Shown: positions 32,579 to 44,748, numbered from the stretch's first letter. The stretch is 64,000 nt of DNA from Gaeumannomyces sp. JS-464 (GCA_002197995.1 NGZR01000001.1:15085501-15149500), one strand, 5' to 3'. Numbers and translations are program-made. The notes: generated by a model from the sequence alone, not told the origin.

Positions 32579-33815
32579 ATGTTTGCAAAAGGAAATCCTG
32601 GCGCTCGGCAGCGGGATGGTCGCCAAGCCATGTGTCGACTAATTATTTGCTCCGGAGCCCGAGCAACATCCTCACGGCTGGTAAGTGAAAAGTGCTGCAC
32701 CAAGATGTGGTGCTTTATCAATCGCCCTAACCCTTCAGAGCTGACAGGGGTCTAGCATGCCGCACCGTCTCTGCCGCCGAGAAGCTTGTTGGCAGGTCGA
32801 CCCAACGCCAAGGCTATTGCGCTGGACGTCGCGTCCTCGGACCTCGACGCCCACATCGTCAGCCACGACCTTGTCATCTCGCTGGTCCCTTTTGTCCAGC
32901 ACCCCGATGCCGTCCGATCCGCGATCAGGGGCAAGACGCACGCCGTCACGACGAGCTATATATCTCCGGCGGACGGGAATGTAGAGATATCGAACGAGGA
33001 CCTGATGGGCAACGCCGAGCCGTACCATGTCATGGACGGGTACTCGTTCGTCGCGTACCCCAACCGGAACTCGGTGCCTTTCCGCGAGGCATACGGGATC
33101 CCTGAGGCCCACACCATCATCCGCGGCTCGCTCCGCTACGCGGGAAACCCCGCCCTCATCAAGCCACTGATCCGCCTCGGCTGGCTCGACTCAAAAGAGA
33201 AGACGTGGCTGCAGGGCGGCATGACCTGGGCCCAGATCCAGTGGCGGGCCACAGGGGCCAAGTCTGCCGAGGAAGAGGACTTGGTCGCCAGGGCCGACGA
33301 CCTGTGCGAGTTCTCCTCGGGTGAAGAGCGCGAGACCATCCTCGCTGGCCTGCGCTGGGTGGGGATCTTTTCCGACAGGCCTGCCGCAACGCGCAGCAAC
33401 CTGCTCGACACCCCCTCTGACCGCCTGGGCCAGCTGTGCCGCTTCGAGCATGGCGAGAGGGCCTGGTGATGCTGCAGCACAAGCTCGCCGTGGAGTGGAA
33501 GGACGGCTCCGAGGTAACTAATGCTAACCCCCCAACCCTCGAAAGTTTGTCAAGTCAGGTTACTAATTATTACTGACCCATATGAGAACAGAACACCATC
33601 ACGTCCACCCTCGAGCTTTCGGTGACTCCAAGAGATACTCGGCCATGTCCAAGGCGGTAGGCGTTGCGTGCGGCATCGCGACGCAGATGCTCCTCGACGG
33701 CTCGAGCCCTTCCACAAGCCTGGAGTTTTGGCGCCTTATACGCCTTAAATGTACGACCCCCTTGAGGGCCAAGTTTGAGGCGGAGGGCATCAAGCTGGTG
33801 GAGAAGACATTTTGA
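32579..33815 (+). pseudogene. Saccharopine dehydrogenase (Lys9)-like pseudogene
   Basis: A decayed relative of the glutamate-forming saccharopine dehydrogenase of lysine synthesis. The Rossmann start is recognisable (ILALGSGMVAKPCVD) but is followed by a stop, TAA, and a shift into LLRSPSNILTA. An intron (32681-32755, GTAAGT..TAG) leads to ACRTVSAAEKLVG; one missing base near 32795 leads to RPNAKAIALDVASSDLDAH and HDLVISLVPF. After HAVTTSYISPADGN the reading jumps to EISNEDLMGNAEPYHVMDGY and SFVAYPNRNSVPFREAYGIP: about 80 residues of the normal protein, including the LDPGIDHLYA and GGLPAPE segments, are absent. A missing G near 33460 (GER to GLVMLQHKLAVEWKDGSE), an intron 33514-33591 and one more shift lead to YSAMSKAVGVACGIATQMLL and the end. 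The lost central segment carries substrate contacts, so no activity is expected. Confidence 0.82.
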
Positions 33816-33954
33816 GGCGACTTTGGTAATTAGCACAGCCACAACTCCCCCCTTTACTAATCTATGACTAGGCCCGAACTACATCAACCTGGAAGCGCCT
33901 TTACTTTTTATATCACCACCCTCCATGCAACCGAAAAACGCCCTGTGCACCTCT

Positions 33955-34606
33955 TCACGATCCCCGCGCCGGAAGCGCCGTCCCCTTCCGCAGCTCCACC
34001 CACTCCTCCTCCAGCATGCCGTATATCAGCTGGTCCCAGTGCCTGCGCTGGTGGTAGTGCAACTTGCGGTACGCGCCCTCGTACTTGAACCCGATCTTTT
34101 CGTACACGTGCCTGCCGCGCGCGTTGTACTCGAGGACGCCGAGGGACACGCGGCGCATGTTTGCGTACGTAAACGCCCAGTCGACGGCCCAGTTCAGCGC
34201 CTCGGTCCCGTAGCCCTTGTCGCGGTGGCCCGCGTCGATCTGGAGGACCACGCTGCACGCCCGGTGGTGGCTCAAGTAGGCCGGGCCGCCCGACTCGCAC
34301 AGGCACAGTATCCCGATAGGTTTGGGCTTGGGGGCTGCGCGGCGTTGGAAGCGGCGGCGGCGGGGCCTCGTTGGCCGGGGCTGCGGGCAGACATATCACC
34401 ACGGCGAGCGTTTCCTTCTGGAGGTCGAGGAAGTCCTCGTCGCTGCGCTTGCGGGTCTGTGGGCGGAGCAGCTCGAGGTCGGCTGTGGCGAATGCGGTAG
34501 GGTCGTTTTTGAGCGCGTGGTACCAGGTCTTATCCTCGTCGTTGTCTTCCATGGCTCGGAAGACCAGGCGCTCCGAGGTGAAGACCTTGCTGATGTCGGA
34601 TGCCAT
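33955..34606 (-). CDS. GNAT-family N-acetyltransferase, one frame break
   Basis: A cytosolic acetyl-CoA-dependent N-acetyltransferase of the RimJ/RimL-like GNAT branch, about 217 residues. From ATG 34604-34606: VFTSERLVFRAMEDNDED, a typical first strand and helix. A one-base shift lies between about 34390 and 34330, in a CCG/C-rich run. The reading continues KPKPIGILCLCESGGPAYLS, then VVLQIDAGHRDKGYGTEALN with the acetyl-CoA pyrophosphate loop (Q/R-x-x-G-x-G/A form: HRDKGYGTEA), FTYANMRRVSLGVLEYNARG and RHVYEKIGFKYEGAYRK, the end of the fold. The stop is at 33955. It is tail to tail with the saccharopine-dehydrogenase pseudogene. The acceptor substrate is unknown. Confidence 0.82.
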
Positions 34607-35216
34607 GATTTTAATTTTGTGCTGGAAGCTCCAGACAGGCACTTGGGTTGCAGGGAGCAGAGCTGGTTTTGAAGCCGCGGGTTGATAGCATCATCGAATT
34701 CTAGCTAGAAGCGGCGCTGGGATTCAGGTTATTATAGTTGCAAGTCTATGAGAAGGCTTCTTGGTGATTCAAATAAACTCAGGGGCGGTTTTGACCATGA
34801 TATGATTCATAATTGGTCAAGTTACCAAAGCAGGAAATCCAGGTATGCACTTGTCAGACCGTTGCTTACGTGTTCGGTGGCTGTGGACCCGGTATGTCAG
34901 CGCATTCAAACGACATCTTCAAAAACAAGGCTTGGGTGCGTTAAGTATTAATTACAAGCCAGTTCTTAATCCGCTTTACGCCTAATGCCAAGAAATGAGA
35001 GCCGAATGCGGCATGGTAACCTCGATAGTGCTGAACTGAGCCCTAGTCCACTTCAGGGGCTGGGACAAGTTCTTCATAAACCACTATGATATATCGTGGC
35101 CTAGCCTCCCGTCGACCGCGTAGCCTATTCGATCATCTGCTGCGGCACTTTTGCCGATCTGCTACTGTGTCCTGTTCGTGCCTTTTTCGCGTTGCCTCCC
35201 CTTTTTTTTCTTTTTC
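34607..35216. other. Intergenic
   Basis: GNAT promoter at left and 3' flank of the aquaglyceroporin at right; AT-rich in the middle. No gene seen. Confidence 0.6.
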
Positions 35217-36432
35217 TCAAACATTCGAGGTGATTCGAGGTTTGTACGTGTTGGACCATACGCTGCGCCGAGGCTGTGTCAAGCGCCGGAGACCCATGAC
35301 AGGCGTGTTGATTGGGCTGTCGCCGGTGTAAATGAAAACGTCGTAAAGGAAAGCGCCAAACAAGCATCCAAAAAAGGGCGAAACCATTGGAATCTGTGAG
35401 GAACGCGTTGAATGTTAGCCCCAGTCACTACTAGACAAAGCCGTGGATGGAAACAGACGGTGATGGTTGGAAGTAGAGGTGTGTAGAAAGGGGAAATGCC
35501 AAACTTCAACTTACCCAAAAGTAGTAGTCGCCAGCAGACCATACTTCACTGCCGTAGCCAAGCATGTACGAGACCAGGCGCGGGCCAAAGTCACGGGCCA
35601 GGTTGATGGCGTAGCCCGTCTCCCAACCGAAGCAGGCGCCGATGCCAAAGATGAGGAAGAACAGCGCGAGCGGCAGGAAGGGGCCCGCGCCGATGTTGTT
35701 CTGGTCGACGAGCGCAAAGATGACGAGCTGCAGGATGGACGAGGCCACAAACTCGGAGAAGAACATGCCGGTGCGCGTCATGAAGGGCGCCGGGTAGGTG
35801 CAGAAGATGCCCGCCGTCGCGTTGGGCCCCGTCACGGTCCTCAGGCCGGGCCCGCCCTCGAACGCGTCGATGGCGGACTTGTAGTTGGCGTACACGACAA
35901 AGGCGGCCGCCATGGCGCCCAGGAGCTGGCCGGCAAAGTAGACGGGGAACTTGCGCCACGGGTGCCCGCGGAAGCGCAGTTGGCCAGCGTCACGGCCGGG
36001 TTGAGGTGCCCGCCCGACTTGCCGCCCACATAGACGCCGAGCATGACGCCGAGGCTGCATGGACATGGAGGTTGTCAGATCATGTGTCTTTTTTTTTTTT
36101 TTTTTTTTTGCTTTTACTGTTCTGATAATGAGGCGAGAGGAGACTTACCCCCAACCCCACGAGATGCTCTGATAGTCGCCCTTGGTGCCTTTGCTCAGGA
36201 CCACCTGGGCGACGACGCCGTCACCAAACAGCAGCAGGATGAAGGTGCCCATGAACTCTGAGAAGCCGTCCCGGCAGTACTCGCGCACGCGGCTCCAAGC
36301 GAGCATCTGGGTGCCCTCCTGCTCGGCAGGTGACGTCATGCTGCTGCTGGAGGCATGCTCTGCATGCGGCTCGGTAGCGCCGCTATCGACCCTGTGCGTA
36401 CGCACCGCTTTTTCTATCGAAAGGTCCGACAT
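35217..36432 (-). CDS. Aquaglyceroporin (MIP family), one frame break
   Basis: Membrane channel for glycerol and water. Three exons: 36432-36149, 36054-35515 and 35393-35217; introns of 94 and 121 bp, the first with a long T run. The N-terminal 60 residues are hydrophilic. The first half carries GGHLNPAVTLAN, the canonical pore motif. The second half has GWETGYAINLARDFGPRLVS, with NLA in place of NPA and the Asp of the glycerol-channel filter. The end, WIPMVSPFFGCLFGAFLYDV followed by FIYTGDSPINTP, is typical of fungal aquaglyceroporins. One base is missing near 35973-35975: LANCA must continue as FRGHPWRKFPVYFAGQLLGA in the next frame. Corrected length is about 333 residues. The glycerol kinase gene lies head to head across 2.4 kb, so the two may be co-regulated. 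Confidence 0.92.
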
Positions 36433-38881
36433 TGGTGTTCAGGAAGGATATCCGATATAGCTTGAGAGGGCAAAATAGGACCTCAGGGGAAAAAAAAAAC
36501 ACCAAGGTAGCACTTGAAAAAAATAAAAAAAAATAATGAAGAAATAAAGAGGCGGCCTGGGCAAGACGACGAGAGGCGACGATCTGGACGGGGTGACATC
36601 AGAGGCGTCCAAGGAACAGGACTGCGCCCCTTATACATGTCGTCCAAGAGATGGGCACAGGGAACAAGAAGCGCAGCTCGTCCAGACTGCTCGCTGCATG
36701 CATGCCAATCACACCATGGCCAAAGCCGGCGCCACAGACCGAGGGAAGAGGAGACGCAGATGAGGGGTTGTGTTGGTTCCCCGACGGGCTAAGACTTTTC
36801 TCTCTCCCTCTCCCCGTCAACTACTCCATCTTGCGCTCCCTTGCTTACAGGCCGGTGGATCTGTCCCGGTCTGGGTGCCAGATGGCAGGGGGGGGGGGGG
36901 GGGGGGGGGGCGCAGTCGCGCGGGCCAGCGGCAGTCTGTGAGACGTGCAAGGACCCGGTGGCGAATGGAAGCCGAGCCAGATCCGGGACGATGACGCGGG
37001 CGTGAGGAAAGGCCAGGTCCCAGGAGGGTGAGGTGCGTGCGAGGGGTGGTACAGCGCGCAGGGTAGAGAACAAAAAAAACCCCAAAAAAAACCGTCTTGG
37101 ATGGCACCTGCAATGTGATGATGCCACCCAGGAGTGGCACCCTGCGGGACCTGAGCGAGCACCGGTGGAAAGGCCGAGAGGAGGTCGACCGTCTCCTCGA
37201 ACCCTCGGCAGACATGGGTGGCAGCGGCGATGTATGTGACCGTAGCGGCGGGAGGGAGGAGTCGCCAGCCGAGACGAAGGTTTTTTGCGTTGCCACGCAT
37301 TACATACGGATGTCTGCAGAAGCGAGATGGCCAAGGAGACATCGCGTAATGCCTCCTTTGTCCGTGAGAGCGCTTACCGAGGGACGTGATGTCTGCTCCA
37401 GGGCCATGTCCATCAGGGGGTACTCATAGAACAGGTGTTCATTGAACGAGAGTCTGGGGAAGCCGCGGTTGGGAGAAGCCCACCCCAGGCCGCGAGCGAG
37501 GAGGATCTATTCTGTCATCCCCTGCCTGCCTCATCCCAGTCCCTACCATGGCTCGTCCTGTCCTCCCCAAAGCAGCCGATCCTCCCCCCCTTCGCCGCCG
37601 CATCTCGGCGTCGCCGGATGCTGCCAAGCCCCGCAGAGGCAGGTCGCCTTGCATGGTATCACCGCTTCCAGCCATTATTGCTGGGCCAAGGTATAGGACC
37701 GGATATCAGCGGAGTAGACGCAGTCAAATGACGACTGGCATGCTGACGCATGGTTACCAGAGGGCTCGCAAACCACCCCAGCACCCCCTTCCCAATGGTC
37801 CATGTAACCAACTGCGCATGCCACGCCCGTTGTAAGCGCTTGGCCGGGCAGGGGGGTTTCGGGCCCCACTCCCGTGCGTGACGTCGTGGATGTTATGCCG
37901 AAAGGAATAAGTGATAGAAAAAGGGTTAGGTTGGGGTAAGTGGAAGGCGTCGTCGAACGGGGAGATTCGGTCTGGGCCTTGGATCCAAAAGGACAAAAAA
38001 GCGAGAGAGCTCACGTGGGCTGGGAAAAGGGGAGTATGGCGGAGACCATTGCGACCTGGAGTCGTTTGCTCCATGAAATCCGTCTCTCATCGCATGCGAT
38101 CCAATGTCAAAAAGCCCCTTAGATGTCCACCCGTAGAGGAGGAGCAGGTCCAAGCGGGGGTGGATTCACGAGGCCCGGATCTTCTCCGGCGCGGTGTGCG
38201 AAAGAAGGCCATGCTCCCGGTGGGTGCCCTCCACTTTCATCTCGATCCTTCACCCTCCCTCGGCGTAACCAACGGCAGGTACCCTGGTCCGGCGCAACCA
38301 TGGCTGGGATCTCGAGGAGCGGGGCTGTGAGAGCCACCCGAGAGGCACACTGCCCACATGGTCTTCTCCATTCTCGGTCTCTGCCCACCTGTGATCAAAA
38401 ATGAGGAACGAGTAACAGAAAAAAAAAAAGAGGACACGAAAAAAAGGCGTTGCGGGGACATCGAGGAGAGGGGAAGGAACGCTTACTCCCCCAGACCGCC
38501 GAGGACAGCCGACTCCGCAGTTTGCAGGGGATTGAATGGGGTAGACCAGCTTGCCCAGGTCGACGCGATGAGGGGTTAGCTCACAGTCGAGCCTGTCCTA
38601 CCTGCCTTTGCGTCAGTAGGTTCCATGTGATAGCTTTGAACGCCCTTTTTGCCGCCTGGCGCCGACGACGCGTGGGCCGCGCGGGGATACAAAATGTTTT
38701 TGCGCGCCCGGTCGCAAGCTGGATTCCTAGGCACACCCTTTTTCTGGCATCCTGCTCCTCCTCATTTTCGGGAAGCCGTTGCCGTCGTAGTCTCCTCCAT
38801 CCCCTTCCTCTCCCCTACAAGTGCTCGTGTTGGATGCTCTGGTCCCTCATTCCCAAAAAGCTGAGGATTTCGGACGCCAAG
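36433..38881. other. Divergent promoter region of aquaglyceroporin and glycerol kinase
   Basis: A 2.4-kb gap between two head-to-head genes. Frames here are low-complexity and conflict on both strands; none is accepted. It contains a 23-base G run (36888-36910) and A-rich blocks near 36490-36540 and 38420-38445. A CCCCT stress-element core is at 36627-36631, though short motifs like this occur by chance. Confidence 0.6.
36888..36910. repeat. Poly-G tract
   Basis: An uninterrupted run of 23 G bases in the divergent promoter region. Its length is uncertain for technical reasons. Confidence 0.95.
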
Positions 38882-40603
38882 ATGTCTCCTGCTGCTGTGA
38901 ATGGGACCTCGCATCTCTCCTTTGTCGGAGCTATCGACCAAGGCACCACCAGCTCGCGGTTTCTGATCTTCAACCGCAGCGGCGACGTGGTCGCAACACA
39001 TCAGCTTGAGTTCAAGCAATACTACCCACAGCCAGGGTGAGTGAGACCCCAGGCAAATTCTCCTGAGCAGGCGCTTTCCGGACTCGTGGATGCTGACCAC
39101 ACACGTCTACCGGGCTCCAGATGGCACGAGCACGACCCCGAGGAGATCGTATCCTCGGTCGAGCAGTGCATTGATGGGGCGGTGAGCGACTTCGAGGCGC
39201 AGGGCCACACGCGGGACCAGATCAAGGCCGTCGGCATCACGAACCAGCGCGAGACGACGGTGGTCTGGGACAGGACGACGGGCAAGGCGCTCCACAACGC
39301 CATCGTGTGGACCGACACGCGGTCCAAGGACCTGGTGCGGCGACTGAAGCGGCGGCTGGGCGCGGGCGAGCTCACGTCGCGGTGCGGCCTGCCGCTCTCG
39401 ACGTACCCGTCGGTCAGCAAGCTGCTGTGGCTGCTCGAGAGCGTGCCCGAGGTCAAGGACGCGTACGAGCGCGGGGCGCTGGCCTTTGGCACCGTCGACA
39501 CGTGGCTGGTGTACAAGCTCAACGGCGGGGCCGGGCGCGACGTGTACGTGACGGACCCGTCCAACGCGTCGCGCACCATGTTCATGAACCTCGAGTCGCT
39601 CGCCTACGATGAGGACCTCATCGACTGGTTCCGCCTCGACCAGGCCAAGATCCTGCTGCCCCGGATCGTGCGGTCGTCGGACCCAAAGGCCTACGGCGCC
39701 CTGGCGGGCACGGCGCTGCGCGGCACCAGGATCACGGGCTGCCTGGGCGACCAGTCGGCCGCGCTGGTCGGGCAGAAGGGCTTCACGCCGGGCCTGGCCA
39801 AGAACACGTACGGGACCGGCTGCTTCCTGCTGTACAACGTCGGCCCCAAGCCCGTCGTCTCGACGCACGGCCTGCTGACGACGGTGGCGTTCGACTTTGG
39901 CGAGGGCCACGTCATGTACGCGCTCGAGGGCAGCATCGCCGTGGCCGGGTCGTCGGTCAAGTTCCTGGTGGACAACTTTGGCTTCATCGAGTCGTCGGCC
40001 AAGCTGTCGGCGCTGGCCGAGACGGTCGAGGACAACGGCGGCTGCACCTTCGTGACGGCCTTCAGCGGCCTGTTCGCCCCCTACTGGATCGACGACGCGC
40101 GCGGCACCATCTTCGGCATCACGTCGTACACGCAGCGCGGCCACATCGCGCGCGCCACGCTCGAGGCCACGTGCTTCCAGACGAAGGCCATCCTCGACGC
40201 CATGGAGAAGGATAGCGGCCAGGCGCTGACGGAGCTGGCCGTCGACGGGGGCATGTGCAACTCGGATCTGATCATGCAGGTACGTGTTTTTTTCTTCTTT
40301 TTTTTTTGTGGACCGAGATGAGGGAGAGGCCTGCTCCAGAAACTGACGCGTGGAGCCCCACAGACCCAATCCGACATCATCGGAATCCCTGTCAACCGCC
40401 CCGCCATGCGCGAGACCACCGCCCTTGGCACCGCCATCGCCGCGGGCTTTGCCGTCGGCGTCTGGGAGAGCTTTGACGATCTTAAGGAGGTCAACAAGGC
40501 AGGAAACACCATCTTCAAGCCCCAAATCAAGGCAGAAGAGGCGGCGCAGCGCTTTGGGCGGTGGGAGAAGGCTGTCGAGATGTGCAGAGGGTGGACGAGC
40601 TAG
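38882..40603 (+). CDS. Glycerol kinase
   Basis: ATP:glycerol 3-phosphotransferase of the FGGY family; it commits glycerol to glycolysis or lipid synthesis as glycerol-3-phosphate. Exons 38882-39036, 39121-40279 and 40364-40603, with GTGAGT..CAG and GTACGT..CAG introns. The reading is intact at 517 residues. Landmarks in order: FVGAIDQGTTSSRFLIFNR (phosphate loop of the first domain), VGITNQRETTVVWDR, IVWTDTRSKDLVRRL, YVTDPSNASRTMFMNLESL, GCLGDQSAALVGQKGF, KNTYGTGCFLLYNVG, FSGLFAPYWIDDARGTIFGI and ELAVDGGMCNSDLIMQ followed by QSDIIGIPVNRP (adenosine site). The small N- and C-terminal exons fit other fungal glycerol kinase genes. It is divergently paired with the aquaglyceroporin. Equivalent to yeast GUT1 by function. 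Confidence 0.96.
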
Positions 40604-42306
40604 TCCATGGTCTTTTTTTCCCTGTTCCCTCTTTTGGTGTCATTTTTAGCCTGTGCATTGTTTTGCGCTATGCAAGTCGTCCGTACCCGTATGCTGGGGC
40701 GATCAGTACGAAGTGCAGTGCAGTGCAGCGCAGCGCAGTGCATCCGCGTGGCCTCCACCACTCATTGAAAGTTCAGTTATGAGCGGGCCCAGTACCCGTG
40801 CTCGTTGGTGAACATCCGAAGCACTGACCCTCAGCCATCAATTGAAGATCTCGTCCCCACACAGGCAACCCCAGACAAAATATCCCACTTCTCTGCAGCT
40901 GTCGAATCGAAGAGATTCCAGGCCCGGATGATCCTTCATCCCCACTCTTGCTGCGCCCGGCGATTCAGCGACTTTGTTGCTTCTCAACAGTGGAGGGTCT
41001 GGTTTCCCGCAGAATATCCGCGCACGCGACATTTGACCGTGGGGCAGCAGAAGCGGGGATGGCTGGCCCCTTGCGGGTACAGTACTGATGGACGACCCCT
41101 ACCCCACCGGGGAAAAATGGGTGTTCCCGAGTCCAAGTGCTAAAACGACTACCCGCCAGGGATGTGCATGTGCCTACCACCTAACAATTCTCAGCCCCCG
41201 GTTGGCGACGTGGTCCTCGAGGTCCAAAGCTTAAACGCAGTTTTATTGACGCGGGAAGAAACAAAATTCCGGCATCGACACTAAGCATACCTGCCGTCCC
41301 TTTGGCTCCTTTTCCAACCCTTCCTCCGCACAGCATCATGCCCAGCCTTGCCCCTCTCCCGATTCCAAGCGCAGACGCAGTGTGCTGCAGTCAGCTGTTT
41401 TCAGGGAGGGGCTCCGGCCTTCTCACTGGCTTCCGTGGCTGCAACGTTACCTACCGTCCGGCACTGGCTCGGCATTTACTCCTTGAACGGCGGCGGATAT
41501 TTTTCACCCGTCGGATTTTTTTCTTCTTTTTTCTGCCCGTGTGTCTTTGCGAGAGAGAGCTAGCCGTGGCGGGAAAGGTTCGGGTGTGGCGCTCGTCTAC
41601 AGGCGGGAGCTGTGGGGCTTTGCATGGCCTCGGCTCGCTTGGAACGTCGCCGTCTGCCTCGACCCATGCCTAAGCGCAGTAACTCCCCTCCAGGTCACCG
41701 ACGCAGAGTCAGTGGAAGCCATCCGGGCGGGCGCTTACAACCCCCAAGCCCGGACACCTCCACTTTCCAGTTGCATATGCTTTTGCATCGCTCATGGAAC
41801 CCACGAGGGTGAAAGTAACGCAGTGGGTCGAGTCTTGAGAGCGTCCTTCGGCTCCGTCTGCCCGTTACGAGCCATTCCAAGCCCATCCATCTCCTTTAAC
41901 CCGATCAGGCCAGACAGCCGAGGCACCCAGCAGGCAAGTCGCGCAGGACTGGCTTTTTCACCTCGGGAAATTCCTTGGCGCGCGCAGGTGCGCCTGCTCC
42001 CTGGTCCGCTTGTGTGATGAATGCGCGCGTATTGCATCAGACACTGGGTCCTGAGCCATCGGCGCTCGCACTTGTGGTGTCATCCTTCGCGCAGAAAAGG
42101 AATATGCCGTCTATTAACCTCGGTCTAAGTGCTAGATTCTAGGACCCCGTCGCAAGGGGAAAAGTGCGAGAGGAGAAGAAGAAAAAGCAAAACTCAATCC
42201 CTGAAAGATGGCCGGAACCAGCGAGCCTGCGATTAAGCCCGTCGTACGCGGGAGAGCACTTCCCACAATCTACCCATTAACTCGTCCGAGCCCTGGCAAC
42301 GGTGAC
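40604..42306. other. Intergenic (convergent)
   Basis: Lies between the 3' ends of glycerol kinase and the DUF6536 gene. CAGTGCAGTGCAG-type short repeats occur near 40715-40740. Plus-strand frames at 41302-42017 have no domain and are not accepted. Confidence 0.55.
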
Positions 42307-44633
42307 CTACCGATACCAACACCCTGGCTTCACGGCCTCAACCCCCCGGCTCGAAAAGCTGCAATGTCCCAGCCACTGACTATTCTGGCTGACCGTCTCG
42401 TACTCTTCCATCTCGAACATTTGCAGACTGTCTTGATCGTCTGCCAGATCCTCCGCTGGTTGGGCCGCGAGGTCATCCTCTGCGAGATCCTTCTGCACCC
42501 CCAACGCAGGGGCTTCTCCCACGCCCCGTCCTCGTGCGGCTCCGGGTGGCAGGCGGACGATATGGCCACGCTGCAGCTGCCGGCGATGGGCATGGAGCTG
42601 CGGAGGCGCCTGCACCCAGCCCACAAGAGTGCCGCGAGAATGATGACGCCGACAACTATGACCATAATGACCCCCAGCGGCGACCAGGCGCAAGATATGC
42701 GCGTCCGGTCAGGCTTCGTGGTGTTGTTCCTCACGTATTCGATGAAGACGAGGAAGATGCTCTGCGAGATAAGCCAGTGCAACAGTCCCATGGCTACCGT
42801 AAGAGGCGCCGCGTATCGGAAAGGCAGCTGCAGGAAGTATTCGGCTCTTTGCGAGCCTGCTCGGTGTGTTGAGACTCGAAGGCCCTTGGCTTTTTGCGCG
42901 AAACTGTCCCATTCGGTTGCGATGCAGATCTGGGTGAGGATGGTGTTGTAGGATACGTAGGTGAAAGAGAGGAGGACCTGCGGCAAGTTGGCTAACAATA
43001 CGTTCCCGACCACACTGGTCAACTCGGTTCTCAGAATCGCCTGGGAGGAGGGTTTCCCCATTCCGTCAGCCATTGAAGCCGCACTCGGTTTGCCTAAATG
43101 ATGAAGCAGCCCGTCGACCATGAGGCCAAGCGCTGTAATAAGGAGAGTGAGAGCGCTGGTGGTCGTGTTGATACGTTAATTAATTAGCCCGCAATTTCTA
43201 GGCTCGATAGTCCGCACGAACTAAACGATCACCGAAGCTCTCGCACGAAAGGCTGAGAGGAAATTGACCAGAGGACTAATGAGGATAATAGAAACTTACA
43301 ATGAGATAGTGCAGCACCAACGCCATACCTCCGCAGCGGCAAATTTTCGCCGCACACAGCTGGCTTGCCGGAACCAGGGCGGACTAACATGCCCACGGAG
43401 CTCCCGCCACCACGAGAAATGGGCCGCATCCCTCCAGGAAAGCAGTGGCATATGACGTGTGCGCTCGTCAGGAGCACGGAGAAAAGACGCAACAGCATCG
43501 CCGATGGTGAGAATGGGTAGGTCGTCCATAGCCGGTCCTTTTCCTTTCAACATGGGTTTGCCAGCACCGTCCGACAAGTCCGGATCGTGGGGTGGCCAGC
43601 AGCTCGGGGCGGAGATGAAACTCCCAATGCGATGTATGCCATGACTAGCACCTTGACAGCATTCATCGATACCACAATCCAGCAAAGATGAGAGCTAAGA
43701 ACTAACCGGCAGCGATCCGCCGCCGGCAAGGCATAGCATTCTTTCCGCCGCCAACTCAAAGGCAAGGCCGACTCCGGCTTACCCATAAGCTCTCTGAGTC
43801 TTTCTTCGCACTCAGGCACGTCTATACGTTCGATACCATATGATGACTGGCACAGCCAGACATTGGTAGCATCCGCACCCGAGTGGATCCCTCTCCAGCT
43901 TTCGAGCAGAAATAACTTCTCCGTGTTATTGCGGTAGAGGCTGTACAGTGTGTCGAACTCGTGGGATATAAGAAGCAAATCGCTCCATTCCGACTGGAAG
44001 CTCTGGCCGTACTTTTCGAGGCACGCTTTGGCCCCTAGCTTTTGGAGCGTTCCTTGATGATAGTTTGATAAAAGGTCCTGAACGGCGCCCGAAAGCCGCG
44101 ATCGATCCGGTCGCTCCGTCTGGTTTGTTCCATGCAGAGAGAACCTGCGGCGAGATCGGAACGACGTCGTACAAGCTAGCAGATACGGTTGAAAAAACAA
44201 GCGAGTTGTATAGAAAATGCAGCGGCACCGACGACGCAGCCACCAGAATCCAAAGGATCCTGCTACGCCAGTTGACGGCCACAAGAAGGTTGCGCAGGCT
44301 GGGTACCCCGACATCCACCCAGTGGCCGCGGGCATGGGCCCGGTCGATTTGCTTCCTGGTCGGCGCCGACAGCACCTGCATGCAGTAGTTGCTGCCGGCG
44401 AGCAGCGCCGTGCTGAGGACGTTGATGAAGACGTGGATGCCGGTGTTTGCCATCTTGACGTCCTTGCAGGAGCTCTCGGCAACGACGACGACGCCGGCTT
44501 CGAGCAGCTCTAGCGACCAGAAGGTGGCCCAGACGAGGAAACCGATGTTGACGAGCAGCGTAACCGCCGCTGCCAAGCACGCAAGAAGCATCGTCCGTTG
44601 CCATAGCTCCTGTGGAAGCTTCGGGGCTTTCAT
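42307..44633 (-). CDS. DUF6536-family multi-pass membrane protein, several frame breaks
   Basis: A large polytopic membrane protein of a fungal family with the DUF6536 domain. From ATG 44631-44633: a membrane helix (LLACLAAAVTLLVNIGFLVW), SSCKDVKMANTGIHVFIN and LSTALLAGSNYCMQVLSAPT then RKQIDRAHARGHWVDVGVPS, the domain core. After a one-base shift near 44090 come WSDLLLISHEFDTLYSLYRN and IVVSMNAVKVLVMAYIALG. After a shift near 43600 come LPILTIGDAVASFLRAPDER and a GTAAGT donor near 43301. The next exon, from about 43156, carries helices with LLHWLISQSIFLVFIEYV and LGVIMVIVVGVIILAALLWA. One missing G near 42508 leads to the family ending GHCSFSSRGVEAVKPG. Function unknown for the family. The breaks may be consensus errors or decay. 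Confidence 0.72.
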
Positions 44634-44748
44634 CTTGTCGGTCGGCGGGCCGAGGGGTCGGTTGATTGATGGGTTAATAATGAAGGAATTGCTTCGTGAA
44701 GCTTTTGCCGACACTGACTATGCTATCTGACTTTTTTTGGTTTAAAAC

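Noticed and set aside
39107..40525. 472-codon minus-strand frame
   Set aside because: Antisense of glycerol kinase, whose plus-strand reading is intact and conserved. GC-rich codon thirds keep the antisense open.
43650..43715. Intron starting at GTTAGT in the DUF6536 gene
   Set aside because: Reading straight through gives CRLVLSSHLCWIVVSMNAVK, which fits the family helix, so no intron is needed.
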